Shown here piece by piece: positions 51,339-60,545 of a DNA stretch of 64,000 bases. Positions within the stretch are counted from its first letter, which is position 1, and the number at the start of each line of letters is the position of its first letter. Source of the DNA: an uncultured Croceitalea sp. (GTDB lineage: Bacteria > Bacteroidota > Bacteroidia > Flavobacteriales > Flavobacteriaceae); the NCBI GenBank assembly GCA_947495075.1, contig CANLXH010000001.1:434001-498000 (forward strand), given 5' to 3'. The notes below the pieces were generated by a model, which searched no databases, was not told where the DNA came from, and saw only the letters and a program-made list of their open reading frames with translations. The position numbers were made by a program, and so were the translations under genes.

Positions 51339-51355
51339 ATAACCAAACATCAAAA

Positions 51356-52927
51356 ATGGATAACATAACTATCATAATAATTGCAGCTGTAGCCGGTTTA
51401 CTAATTGGTTTTATCATTGCAAAGGTATTGGAGAAGGGGAAAGCTGGAAAAACAATATCTGGAGCTAAGAAAGAAGCCTCAGGTATTTTAAGAGAAGCAA
51501 AAATAGAAGGAGAAAATATAAAAAAGGATAAAATTTTTCAAGCTAAGGAGAAGTTTTTAGAACTTAAAGCAGAACACGAAAAGGTAATTATTAATAAGGA
51601 CAAAAAAATTGCCGAAGCCGAAAAGCGTACTCGTGATAAGGAATCCCAGATTAGTAGTGAACTTGCTAAAGGAAAAAGATTAAAAGAACAATTAGAAGCT
51701 CAGTTAAAAGATACAGAACACAAAAAGGAGATTTTTGAGAAGAAGCAAGCTGAAGTTGAAAAACTTCACAAAAGTCAAGTGCAACAGTTAGAAGTAATAT
51801 CTGGTCTTTCTGCTGAGGAAGCTAAAAGCCAACTGTTGGAATCGCTTAAAGAAACAGCTAAGACAGACGCTATGGCGTATCTACAGACTACTCTTGAAGA
51901 AGCAAAATTAACAGCACAGCAAGAAGCTCGAAAAATAGTAATTAATACCATTCAGCGTATAGGTACAGAGGAGGCCGTTGAAAATTGTGTGTCAGTATTT
52001 AACTTAGAGTCAGATGATGTAAAGGGGCGTATCATTGGTCGCGAAGGTAGAAATATACGAGCTATTGAGGCTGCAACTGGGGTTGAGATAATAGTAGATG
52101 ATACACCAGAAGCTATTATTTTATCATGTTTTGATTCTGTACGTAGAGAGGTCGCTAGATTATCTTTACATCGTTTAGTGACAGACGGTCGTATACACCC
52201 AGCTCGTATAGAAGAGATAGTTAAAAAGACTGAAAAGCAAATCAATGAAGAAATTGTTGAGATTGGTAAGCGTACAGTTATAGATTTGGGTATCCATGGT
52301 TTACATCCAGAGTTAATAAAGGCGATTGGACGTATGAAATACCGTTCTTCCTATGGTCAAAACTTGTTACAGCATTCTAGAGAAGTTGCTAAACTTTGTG
52401 GTGTAATGGCTGCAGAACTTGGTCTTAATCCTAAAATTGCGAAACGCGCAGGATTACTTCATGATATTGGTAAGGTACCAAACACTGAAGTTGAAGTAGA
52501 AACGCCGCATGCCATTTTAGGAATGCAATGGGCAGAAAAATTTGGTGAAAAGAAAGAAGTTTGTAATGCTATAGGTGCTCACCATGATGAAATAGAAATG
52601 ACTACACTTATTTCTCCGATAGTTCAGGTTTGTGATGCGATAAGTGGCGCTAGACCAGGTGCAAGAAGGCAAGTGTTAGATTCTTATATTCAGCGTTTAA
52701 AAGATTTAGAAGACGTTGCTTTTGGATTTCAAGGAGTACAGAAAGCTTATGCTATACAAGCAGGGAGAGAGTTACGAGTTATAGTTGAAAGCGAGAAAGT
52801 AAATGACGATAAAGCAGCGGAATTATCCTTTGAAATTTCTCAAAAAATACAAACGGACATGACTTATCCTGGTCAAGTAAAAGTTACAGTAATTAGAGAG
52901 ACACGTTCTGTCAATGTAGCTAAGTAA
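51356..52927 (+). CDS. rny: Ribonuclease Y
   Basis: Membrane-anchored endoribonuclease that starts mRNA decay. The 523 residues consist of an N-terminal helix ([22 protein letters not shown]), a long coiled coil, a KH domain ([32 protein letters not shown]) and an HD domain ([15 protein letters not shown]). The ATG at 51356 is chosen; the longer frame to 51326 would run through the 6S RNA terminator. It is followed by a strong terminator. Confidence 0.96.
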   Translation: MDNITIIIIAAVAGLLIGFIIAKVLEKGKAGKTISGAKKEASGILREAKIEGENIKKDKIFQAKEKFLELKAEHEKVIINKDKKIAEAEKRTRDKESQISSELAKGKRLKEQLEAQLKDTEHKKEIFEKKQAEVEKLHKSQVQQLEVISGLSAEEAKSQLLESLKETAKTDAMAYLQTTLEEAKLTAQQEARKIVINTIQRIGTEEAVENCVSVFNLESDDVKGRIIGREGRNIRAIEAATGVEIIVDDTPEAIILSCFDSVRREVARLSLHRLVTDGRIHPARIEEIVKKTEKQINEEIVEIGKRTVIDLGIHGLHPELIKAIGRMKYRSSYGQNLLQHSREVAKLCGVMAAELGLNPKIAKRAGLLHDIGKVPNTEVEVETPHAILGMQWAEKFGEKKEVCNAIGAHHDEIEMTTLISPIVQVCDAISGARPGARRQVLDSYIQRLKDLEDVAFGFQGVQKAYAIQAGRELRVIVESEKVNDDKAAELSFEISQKIQTDMTYPGQVKVTVIRETRSVNVAK

Positions 52928-52944
52928 TAGAAAATGTAGTTTAA

Positions 52945-52980
52945 AATAAAAGAGCCGTTCAACTGAACGGCTCTTTTATT
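52945..52980. terminator. Bidirectional terminator between rny and the DUF349 gene
   Basis: A 16-base arm (AATAAAAGAGCCGTTC) and its exact complement surround an AACT loop. The GC core is AGAGCCGTTC. T-rich tails exist on both strands, so it should serve rny (plus) and the DUF349 gene (minus), which end 17 bases on either side. Confidence 0.9.
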
Positions 52981-52997
52981 TTTATTTAATAGTAGGA

Positions 52998-55043
52998 CTA
53001 CTCTTCTTCATTATTTTTTTCTTCTGCTTCCTCAGCTTCTTTGTTGAGTTTGTTTTCCATAACGTTAAGGTTTTTAAGCTTGTTTTTCCAAGTTTCTAAA
53101 GCCTCTTTATGACGATTAATGTCTTTTACTACATTCTGTACAACCGGACTGTCCTCAGATGCGTTAGAGAAAAACTGAAGATTAGTTTCAAGTTGTCGTA
53201 ATTCATTTTTACTCTCATCTATCTTTCTACGAATAAAAATACGCTCATTACTAATTGCTCTATTATTATCTGACTTTGCTAATTGTTTTATTTTATCACC
53301 GTATTTAAGGAGTTCAGCCTCTTGGCGAGAAATATCCAGTTTTTTAAATAAGGCATCTATGATTTTATTAAACTTACCATTGATGTGCTTTTTATTGTAT
53401 GGTATTCTTCCATAAGACTTCCATTCTGCAATAAATTCCTTGATTTTTGGAAGGTCTTTAGTTCTATCACCTTTTAGCTTAAAAGTTTTTAAACGCTCCA
53501 GACAGGCACTTTTTTGCTCAAAATTCGCATATTCTTCTTTCTGTGAAGCATTTTTTTCTTTGTGAATTCTATCAAAATAGTGGTTGCATGCATTCTTAAA
53601 CTCATTCCAAATTTTATCTGAATATTTTCTTGGAACATGACCAATTTTTTTCCACTCGCTTTGAATACGCTTCATTTCAGGCGTAGCCATCTCATGGTCT
53701 TCACTATCTTTTAAAGACAAAGCTAATCCTAGTAAAGCTCTCTTTTTTTCAAGATTGTCATGCTGGTCCTTTTTAAGGTTTTTGTAGAAATTATTTTTAT
53801 TTCTATTAAATGCTCTAACAGCGTCCTTGAATCTAGACCAAGTCTGTTCATTTACTTTTTGGGGTACTTTTCCTGCTTTAAAAAAATCATCTCTTAAAGC
53901 TTCAATTTCTTTTATTTGTTGCTGCAGCCCACGATGGTTATCTGTAACTTTTTCTGAAATAGCAATAATTGCAGCAATAATTTCATTCTTCTTTTCTAAA
54001 TTCTTCTCATAAGAAGCATCAAGATTTGCAAAATACTCTTGACGTCTAGCGTGCATTGCTTTAGTTGCATTACTAAATCTTTCCCAAACTTCTTCGCGTT
54101 GCTCTTTTGAAACGGGCCCAATATCTTCTTTCCAAACTTTATGTAGAGTTTGTAATTCTCTAAAAGCTTTATTTAAGTCTGATTCATTGGCTAAAGCTTC
54201 AGCTTTAATAACTAGTTTTAGCTTTTCCTCTAAATTATGTTTAAAATCTAAGTCTCTAAGTTCTCTGTTTAAATGCAAGAAATCATAGAAGATTTCAATA
54301 TGGTGGTGATACGTACGCCAAACATCGTTATAATTGTTTCTAGGGATTGGTCCAGAATTACGCCACCTTTCTTGAATGTCTTTAAAGCTTTTATAGGTAG
54401 TGTTAATATCTTCTTCAACATTTACTAACCCTTTTAGTTCTTCAATAATAGCTAAACGTTTTTCAAGATTAAGTTTTAGGTTTTTGTCTAAATCTTTATA
54501 GTATTGGTTTCGCTTTTCTCGATACTCACCATAAACCTCGTTAAATTGTCTTTTGGTAACAGAGTTGTACCTAAAGTCTATTTCATTACCACCGCTAGCA
54601 ATAAATTCTTCTTTTTTATGCTCTAGAAACTCTTGAAATTTTAAGTCGAACTCTGTTTTTATTCCACTAGCATGTTTGTTAATGGCCTGCACTTTTTCAT
54701 TCTTAATTAAACGCTGAAGTTCACCTACTAAATTTTCCATACTCATTGCATGGTAGTCTGGCATAGTTATATGGTGGCGCTTTTCATTTTCAGTATCCTC
54801 CGCATCTTCTGCATTTTCCTGATCAATTTCATCCTGTACATCTTCCTTAGGATTTTCTACCTTTTCTAAAGAAGTATCTTTTTTTTCGATTTCTGAGGAA
54901 GTTTCAACTTTCTCTTTAACCGTTTTTTCCTCAGTAGAATTTTCAATTATATCATTTTCCTGAGTTTCAGGTGTAGATTCCTTTGAAACAATATCCTCTC
55001 CGCCAGAAGTTTCTGGTGGTTTCTGTTCGTTCTCGTCCATCAC
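52998..55043 (-). CDS. DUF349 repeat protein
   Basis: A 681-residue soluble protein. The N-terminus (about 100 residues) is acidic and low complexity (Glu, Asp, Ser). After MPDYHAMSMENLVGELQRLI come several DUF349 helical repeats of about 70 residues, each with a W-(R/K)-x(2-3)-G-(P/H/R)-(I/V)-P signature: RWRNSGPIPRN, VWKEDIGPVSK, EWKKIGHVPRK, EWKSYGRIPYN. It is a conserved Bacteroidota protein with no known activity. It is last in the minus-strand run, after aroE, with 130 bases in between. Confidence 0.92.
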   Translation of the reverse strand: MMDENEQKPPETSGGEDIVSKESTPETQENDIIENSTEEKTVKEKVETSSEIEKKDTSLEKVENPKEDVQDEIDQENAEDAEDTENEKRHHITMPDYHAMSMENLVGELQRLIKNEKVQAINKHASGIKTEFDLKFQEFLEHKKEEFIASGGNEIDFRYNSVTKRQFNEVYGEYREKRNQYYKDLDKNLKLNLEKRLAIIEELKGLVNVEEDINTTYKSFKDIQERWRNSGPIPRNNYNDVWRTYHHHIEIFYDFLHLNRELRDLDFKHNLEEKLKLVIKAEALANESDLNKAFRELQTLHKVWKEDIGPVSKEQREEVWERFSNATKAMHARRQEYFANLDASYEKNLEKKNEIIAAIIAISEKVTDNHRGLQQQIKEIEALRDDFFKAGKVPQKVNEQTWSRFKDAVRAFNRNKNNFYKNLKKDQHDNLEKKRALLGLALSLKDSEDHEMATPEMKRIQSEWKKIGHVPRKYSDKIWNEFKNACNHYFDRIHKEKNASQKEEYANFEQKSACLERLKTFKLKGDRTKDLPKIKEFIAEWKSYGRIPYNKKHINGKFNKIIDALFKKLDISRQEAELLKYGDKIKQLAKSDNNRAISNERIFIRRKIDESKNELRQLETNLQFFSNASEDSPVVQNVVKDINRHKEALETWKNKLKNLNVMENKLNKEAEEAEEKNNEEE

Positions 55044-55173
55044 GATGTTATTTATTGGGTTTTAGATTGATGGCATTTAATGGTAAGTTACTAACTATAC
55101 CCTGCAATGGCAAAAATACGCATTACTTCTTTATAGTTTATAAAGACTAATTTATGTGACTATTATCTAAGTC

Positions 55174-55923
55174 TCATGAATTCCATATTTCCCAAGCTTT
55201 TTCTGCTTGAAATTGAAGCATTGCTAATCCATTTTCTATACAAGCTCCTTTTTTCTCTCCATACTTTAAGAAAGCTGTTTTTTCTGGATTATAAATTAAA
55301 TCAAATAGAAAGTGTTTTTCGTTGATATATTGATAGGGAATATTTGGTTTATCTAGAATATTTGGATGAGTACCAACTGGGCTGCAATTAGCTATAATCT
55401 TATACTTTTCGATTATACTTTTATCTAATTCTTCATAAGAAAACATACCTTTTTTTGGATTTCTTGATACAAACTTATATGGGATATTAAGTGTTTCAAA
55501 AACATAGGCAATTGCTTTAGAAGCTCCACCTGTTCCCAAAATAAGTGCGTTTTTATGGTGTTTTTTTAAATGAGGAACTAGCGTTTTTTGAAAGCCATAT
55601 GCATCTGTATTATAACCTTTTAAACCTTCGGGCGTAAATCTAATAGTATTTACTGCTCCAATTTTTTCTGCAGTTTTATCTAAACAATCCAAATATGGAA
55701 TTATCGACTCTTTGTATGGTATAGTTACATTTAATCCTGATAGACTGTTTTCAGCAATCAATGATTTGAATTTGGAAATAGTATCTAAATCAAAATTCTC
55801 ATAGCTATAACCTAATAGTTTTAGCTCAGTAAATTTTTCAGAAAAGTATCTGCGAGAAAAAGAATAGGAAATATTTTTACCTATTAGTCCGAATCTTTTT
55901 TCTTTCTTTTCTGTTTTTCCCAT
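55174..55923 (-). CDS. aroE: Shikimate dehydrogenase
   Basis: Reduces 3-dehydroshikimate with NADPH in the aromatic amino acid pathway. The catalytic Lys is K71 (NVTIPYK) and the Asp D107 (NTDAYGF). The substrate loop SYSFSRRYF stands in place of the usual SLSP. The NADPH motif is GTGGAS (130-135). The 249 residues are slightly short but complete. Its start lies 47 bases inside the DUF368 gene upstream, so they are coupled. Confidence 0.95.
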   Translation of the reverse strand: MGKTEKKEKRFGLIGKNISYSFSRRYFSEKFTELKLLGYSYENFDLDTISKFKSLIAENSLSGLNVTIPYKESIIPYLDCLDKTAEKIGAVNTIRFTPEGLKGYNTDAYGFQKTLVPHLKKHHKNALILGTGGASKAIAYVFETLNIPYKFVSRNPKKGMFSYEELDKSIIEKYKIIANCSPVGTHPNILDKPNIPYQYINEKHFLFDLIYNPEKTAFLKYGEKKGACIENGLAMLQFQAEKAWEIWNS

Positions 55924-56914
55924 ACCAATCTAAGCTTAATAATACAAAAACACCGAAGATAATAAAGAATACAGCACCCCATGTTTCCATATTCATAATG
56001 TCTGGAAAATAGCGTTGGTAATTAAGAATAATTTTATCTCCGTTAGAATCATAAAGAATCTCACCTAAATTATTTGTCTTAAACATTGATTTCTTCCACG
56101 GCCATATTACGCCTAAAGAGCCTGTTATAAAACCAATAATTACTGCTGTTGTTATTTCTTTGTAACGTTTTAATACAAAACCTAACAAATGTGATAAAGT
56201 AACTAGTCCAGTTGCAGAGCCAAGGGTGAAAACACCTAAGATAGTAAGTGTTTCCATTCTTTCTTTATGTTCTATAAAGCTGAAATCTCCTCTAAAAATT
56301 TCAGCAAAGGTCACATATAATGCATTTACAGAATCTACTAGTAGTAAGACGTAATTTCCTAGTAAAATCAAAATAAAGGAGCCAGATAATCCTGGTAAAG
56401 TCATTCCAGAAACACTAATTATTCCACAGAAAAAAATAAAGAATAGATTGTCATTTTCTCTTGCAGGATTTAAAAAACTAATAGAGATACCCACAATTAA
56501 TCCTATAAGTCCGGCAAGGATAGTTTTACGATTCCAATGCTCATAGTCTTTTGAGATGTAATAGATAGACCCGAGTACCATACCAAAGAAAGCTGCCCAA
56601 ACAAAGAGTTCTTTTTTTTCTAAAAAATAATCTAAAAGCTGAGATATACTAAAATAACTAATTAGCATTCCTAGGATGAGAAGCACTAAGAACGAACCAT
56701 TAGTATATTGGTAAAAGCTTTTAAACCTGCCGTTAAAAAGCAGTTTAAAAGCTTTGCCATTAATTTTTTGTAGGGAGTAGATAAATTCTTCATAAAAACC
56801 ACCAACAAAAGCTACAATACCACCAGAAACTCCTGGAACTTTATTAGCAGCTCCCATAAAGAGTCCTTTTATTATTAAAAAAAGGTTGTCTATTAATGTT
56901 CTTTTTTGGTGCAT
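55877..56914 (-). CDS. DUF368 (PopT-type) polyprenyl-phosphate transporter, copy 2
   Basis: A 345-residue membrane protein with about nine helices. GLFMGAANKVPGVSGGIVAFVGGFYEEF and MTLPGLSGSFILILLGNYVLLL are the family's repeated GxxMGAAxxxPGVSGG signatures, one per half. DUF368 proteins were recently shown to recycle undecaprenyl phosphate across the inner membrane (PopT), so the same role is likely. A charged C-terminal tail (YGKNRKERKKIRTN) and an insertion near residues 270-300 set it apart from copy 1. It is followed by aroE with overlap. Confidence 0.9.
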   Translation of the reverse strand: MHQKRTLIDNLFLIIKGLFMGAANKVPGVSGGIVAFVGGFYEEFIYSLQKINGKAFKLLFNGRFKSFYQYTNGSFLVLLILGMLISYFSISQLLDYFLEKKELFVWAAFFGMVLGSIYYISKDYEHWNRKTILAGLIGLIVGISISFLNPARENDNLFFIFFCGIISVSGMTLPGLSGSFILILLGNYVLLLVDSVNALYVTFAEIFRGDFSFIEHKERMETLTILGVFTLGSATGLVTLSHLLGFVLKRYKEITTAVIIGFITGSLGVIWPWKKSMFKTNNLGEILYDSNGDKIILNYQRYFPDIMNMETWGAVFFIIFGVFVLLSLDWYGKNRKERKKIRTNR

Positions 56915-56926
56915 GTGGCGCGCGCC

Positions 56927-57844
56927 TTATTTTCTAGAGGCTATCCTCTCTAGGATAAAAATAAGAGAAAAACCGGCAATAGCTAACCCAATTGCAAGTA
57001 TTAATTGTGGGTCACCATCAAAAGCGTTTGGCAATATATTTTTCTCATCTACGACAATTATTTTTTCATCAAATACCTTTGTGGCTAAAACCTTTTTCCA
57101 GGGCCAAATTTTATTGAGTGATCCTACAATAAAACCTGTTAATAACGCTAAGGTTAGATTATGGTAATTCTTAAACATCCATTTTAAAAGTTTCGCAAAA
57201 CTCAATAATCCAAAAATTGCGCCTAATGCTACAGTGGCTACCATTTTAATATCCCTTTCGTGAACGGCATCTAATATTGTTTTGTAGGAACCTAATAAGA
57301 CTAGAATAAAAGCTCCAGAAATACCAGGTAAAATCATAGCACAAACCGCCAATGCTCCAGAAAGAAAAAGAAAAGGAAGACTATTTACATTGTCATTTGG
57401 TGGTAAGGTAGTAATGAAATATGCTATTGCAGCACCAATTAATAAGACAATTACGGTTGTAATATTCCATTTTTTAATCTCTTTTCCAACTAAAAAAATA
57501 CTAGCTAATACTAATCCAAAGAAAAATGACCATAGAAGTATAGGCTTATTCTCTAGCAACCAACTCAAAAATTTAGCTAAGGAAAATAAGCTAATAAAAA
57601 TACCTAGGAATAGTGCTATTAGAAAATTACCATTAAGTTTTAGCCAAAATGCTTTAAAACCTTCTTTTTTAAAGGTTTTAAATAGTCCAAAATTGATGTT
57701 ATTGATTGATGTAATTAACTCCTCGTAAATACCAGAAATAAAAGCAATTGTTCCACCAGATACTCCTGGAACTACATCTGCAGCACCCATTGCCATACCT
57801 TTTAAGGTGATTACAACGTAATCGACCAACTTTCTTGTACTCAT
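56927..57844 (-). CDS. DUF368 (PopT-type) polyprenyl-phosphate transporter, copy 1
   Basis: A 305-residue membrane protein, paralogue of the next gene downstream, 12 bases away. GMAMGAADVVPGVSGGTIAFISGIYEELI and MILPGISGAFILVLLGSY are the two half signatures. Length and topology match PopT, which returns the carrier lipid of wall and LPS synthesis to the cytoplasm. A pair of paralogues in one operon is unusual for a housekeeping transporter; they may form a heterodimer or serve different lipids. Confidence 0.9.
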   Translation of the reverse strand: MSTRKLVDYVVITLKGMAMGAADVVPGVSGGTIAFISGIYEELITSINNINFGLFKTFKKEGFKAFWLKLNGNFLIALFLGIFISLFSLAKFLSWLLENKPILLWSFFFGLVLASIFLVGKEIKKWNITTVIVLLIGAAIAYFITTLPPNDNVNSLPFLFLSGALAVCAMILPGISGAFILVLLGSYKTILDAVHERDIKMVATVALGAIFGLLSFAKLLKWMFKNYHNLTLALLTGFIVGSLNKIWPWKKVLATKVFDEKIIVVDEKNILPNAFDGDPQLILAIGLAIAGFSLIFILERIASRK

Positions 57845-57859
57845 TCTCTCTATATATAT

Positions 57860-59260
57860 TTAGGTGGAAGCTTTTTTATGGATTTTAAAAGCATCTTTTA
57901 CCCAGGTCAATTCTGCGTATTCGGGAAACCTTTCCTCGAAGAAAGAAATTTTATCAATATCTAATTGTAAAGCAGAAACAAAGTTTTCTTTTGCCTTTTC
58001 TGTCTTATTCAGTTTAAGAAATACACCCGTTAATTTAAAATTTAGCTCCGCACTTTTTGGATAGAATTCTAAACCTTGAAGTAAAACTTGCTTTGCAGAA
58101 TCAAAATCGGAGGTTTTTTGTAGCACAGCTGCCCATCCTAGCCAGGTTTTTAATTCGTAATTACCTAAATCTACAGCTTGTTTAAAGGCAAAGTCTGCTT
58201 CATCAAAATTTTCTAAGGCAGTATAAATCTGTGCACTTCTTTGCCAATACATTGGGTTTTCACCATCTATATTGACTGCTTTATTTACATATTTTAACGC
58301 TTGGGTATACTCTTCTTTTCTAAAATAATACTCCGTTATGGCTAACCAACCCTTATCTAAAAGCGGATCTTCATGCACCGTATTGTAATAGTAGTATTTG
58401 GCCAAATCATCATTACCAAGTTTCTCATGACATTTGCCAATGCGCAAATATGCGTGAGAAGTAGGGTCATCCATAGCTATTGTGGTTTCATAACTTTCAA
58501 TGGCTTCATTATATTTTCCTAGTTTTTCTAGAACTTTACCTTTTTCAAAATAAGGACCTAAGAAAGATTCGTCGGATATTATGGCAAAGTCAAAAGCTGT
58601 TAATGCTTCTTTATCCATTCCCTTGGATAGATACATTTTACCTAATTGATGCCATGCTACCTCTGAGTATGGATTACGTTCTAAGTAGGTATTTAGATAT
58701 TTTATACCGCCATCAAAATCTTCCAAAAATTCAAAACAATAAATCACATTATAAAGTGATGAATAGTCAGTATCATCTACTTCTACACATCTAATAAAGT
58801 TCTTTTTTGCACTTTCAAAATCGTCCATGAATAGGTATTCCATGCCCAAAAGTGAATAGATATCAAAGCTATTGTCTGCAATGTGCAATGCTTCTAATAA
58901 CATGTTTACGGCACCTTGGTGGTCGTCTTGTTTAGAAAGTATATTAGCTCGTTGGATATATATTTCTTCGTTATTAGCATTTATATTTTGAAGCTCGTCC
59001 AGTATTTTTTCTGCGGTTTCAAATTGGTCTTCAAATACTAAAACTTCAACATGCAGCAATTTTATTTCCATTGCATTGGGATGTTGTTGTAACCCAATTT
59101 GAATAGCTTTTTTGCCTAATGAGACTTTACCAGCATTTAAATAATGATGAATTATATCCTCGAAGTCTTCAGCGTCGAAGAAATAGACATCATCTGTCTT
59201 GAGCATCGACTCGAACTTATGTACAGAACTATCTGGTTTTTCGTTAGATTCTAACGCCAT
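57860..59260 (-). CDS. TPR protein
   Basis: A 466-residue soluble protein built almost wholly of tetratricopeptide repeats, about twelve. Examples are NAMEIKLLHVEVLVFEDQFETAEKIL, YFEKGKVLEKLGKYNEAIESYETTIAMDDPTSHAYLRIGKCHEKLGNDDLAKYYY and PMYWQRSAQIYTALENFDEADFAFKQAVDL. There is no signal peptide. TPRs bind proteins; the partner is unknown. It lies 15 bases upstream of the DUF368 pair in the same operon. Confidence 0.9.
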   Translation of the reverse strand: MALESNEKPDSSVHKFESMLKTDDVYFFDAEDFEDIIHHYLNAGKVSLGKKAIQIGLQQHPNAMEIKLLHVEVLVFEDQFETAEKILDELQNINANNEEIYIQRANILSKQDDHQGAVNMLLEALHIADNSFDIYSLLGMEYLFMDDFESAKKNFIRCVEVDDTDYSSLYNVIYCFEFLEDFDGGIKYLNTYLERNPYSEVAWHQLGKMYLSKGMDKEALTAFDFAIISDESFLGPYFEKGKVLEKLGKYNEAIESYETTIAMDDPTSHAYLRIGKCHEKLGNDDLAKYYYYNTVHEDPLLDKGWLAITEYYFRKEEYTQALKYVNKAVNIDGENPMYWQRSAQIYTALENFDEADFAFKQAVDLGNYELKTWLGWAAVLQKTSDFDSAKQVLLQGLEFYPKSAELNFKLTGVFLKLNKTEKAKENFVSALQLDIDKISFFEERFPEYAELTWVKDAFKIHKKAST

Positions 59261-59347
59261 AGGAACGTTTAAAGTTTAACTATAGACTTAAAATTAACCT
59301 TTTAATGGCTAGTTTTTTGTCCGTGATTTGGGTTTGTTATCAACAAA

Positions 59348-60541
59348 TTAGTTAACAGTTTTAGATGAGTAAGTATCTAATAAATTAATAATTTGCTTAC
59401 AACCTCGTTCAATTTCATCTTTTGAAATCGTTAAAGGAGGTGATATTCTAACGGCTTTTGGTTCAAACAATAGCCAGAACAGAATAAGTTTTTCTTTTGC
59501 TGCCGTTAATACCAGATAGTTTGCAATCTCTGGTGTTTTAAACAGGAGCGCAAGCATTAACCCCTTTCCTCTTATTTCTTTAATCAAAGGATGTACCAAA
59601 AGAGAACGAAACAATTTTTCTTTTTCTAAAGTCGCAGTAATAAGCTGATTTTCAGTAATCTCTTTTAAAGTAGCTAAACTTGCTGCAGCAATGACAGGGT
59701 TACCGCCAAAAGTGGTAATATGACCTAGTTTGGGATTATTCTGTAGCGTAGCCATCATCTTATTTGAAGCAACAAAGGCTCCAACTGGTAATCCAGATGC
59801 CATTCCTTTTCCAATAACCAGAATATCAGGTGATATCTTGTAATGTTCAAAAGCAAAGAGCTTACCAGTTCGCCCAAAACCTGGCTGTATTTCGTCTAGT
59901 ATCAGCAATGCACCAACTTCATCACATCTTTTTCTAATCTTAAGGAGATAATCATCTTTTGGCAAAATAAAGCCGGCACCTCCCTGTATAGTTTCTAAAA
60001 TAACAGCAGCCGTTTTTGTTGTAATCTTTAAAATATCAGCGTGATTGTTAAATTTGATAAAGTTTACGGCAGGTATTAAGGGTCTGAATGGACTTTTACG
60101 TTCTTCATAGCCAGTAACACTTAGACTTCCCATGGTATTCCCATGATAAGCATGATTGGCAGCTATTAACTCGGTACGACCCGTATACCTTCTAGCTAGT
60201 TTTAGAGCACCTTCAATGGCTTCAGTTCCTGAATTAACCATGTAAGTAGTTTCTAAATTTTCTGGCAAGAGAGATGCTAATAGTTTTGTGTAAGCAACAG
60301 CTGGTTCCTGTATATATTCACCGTATACCATAACATGCATATAGCTTTCCGTTTGTTGCCTTATAGCTTCAACTACTTTTGGGTGACAGTGTCCCAAACT
60401 ACATGCAGAAACCCCAGCAACAAAATCTAAATGCGCATTTCCGTCAACATCATAGATATAACTGCCCTTAGCATGAGAAATTTTTAGTGCTAGAGGATGT
60501 GGAGTGGTTTGCGCCTGATATTTGAAGAAATCTTTCTCCAT
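59348..60541 (-). CDS. Class III PLP-dependent aminotransferase
   Basis: A 397-residue transaminase of the acetylornithine/ornithine/GABA type. The PLP Lys is K245 (LVIGKGMASG), and the Asp-Glu pair is at 216-217 (ILDEIQPGFGRTG). NSGTEAIEGALKLAR is the phosphate-binding motif. The substrate cannot be fixed from sequence alone; bacterial genomes often call it an aspartate aminotransferase family protein. It lies four bases after the OstA-like gene, so it is in the same run, but a functional tie is not clear. Confidence 0.92.
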   Translation of the reverse strand: MEKDFFKYQAQTTPHPLALKISHAKGSYIYDVDGNAHLDFVAGVSACSLGHCHPKVVEAIRQQTESYMHVMVYGEYIQEPAVAYTKLLASLLPENLETTYMVNSGTEAIEGALKLARRYTGRTELIAANHAYHGNTMGSLSVTGYEERKSPFRPLIPAVNFIKFNNHADILKITTKTAAVILETIQGGAGFILPKDDYLLKIRKRCDEVGALLILDEIQPGFGRTGKLFAFEHYKISPDILVIGKGMASGLPVGAFVASNKMMATLQNNPKLGHITTFGGNPVIAAASLATLKEITENQLITATLEKEKLFRSLLVHPLIKEIRGKGLMLALLFKTPEIANYLVLTAAKEKLILFWLLFEPKAVRISPPLTISKDEIERGCKQIINLLDTYSSKTVN

Positions 60542-60545
60542 TTAC

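Noticed and set aside
51326-51355. Ten-residue N-terminal extension of RNase Y from a GTG
   Set aside because: It runs through the closing stem and T-tract of the 6S RNA candidate; the ATG at 51356 gives the usual MDN start and membrane helix.
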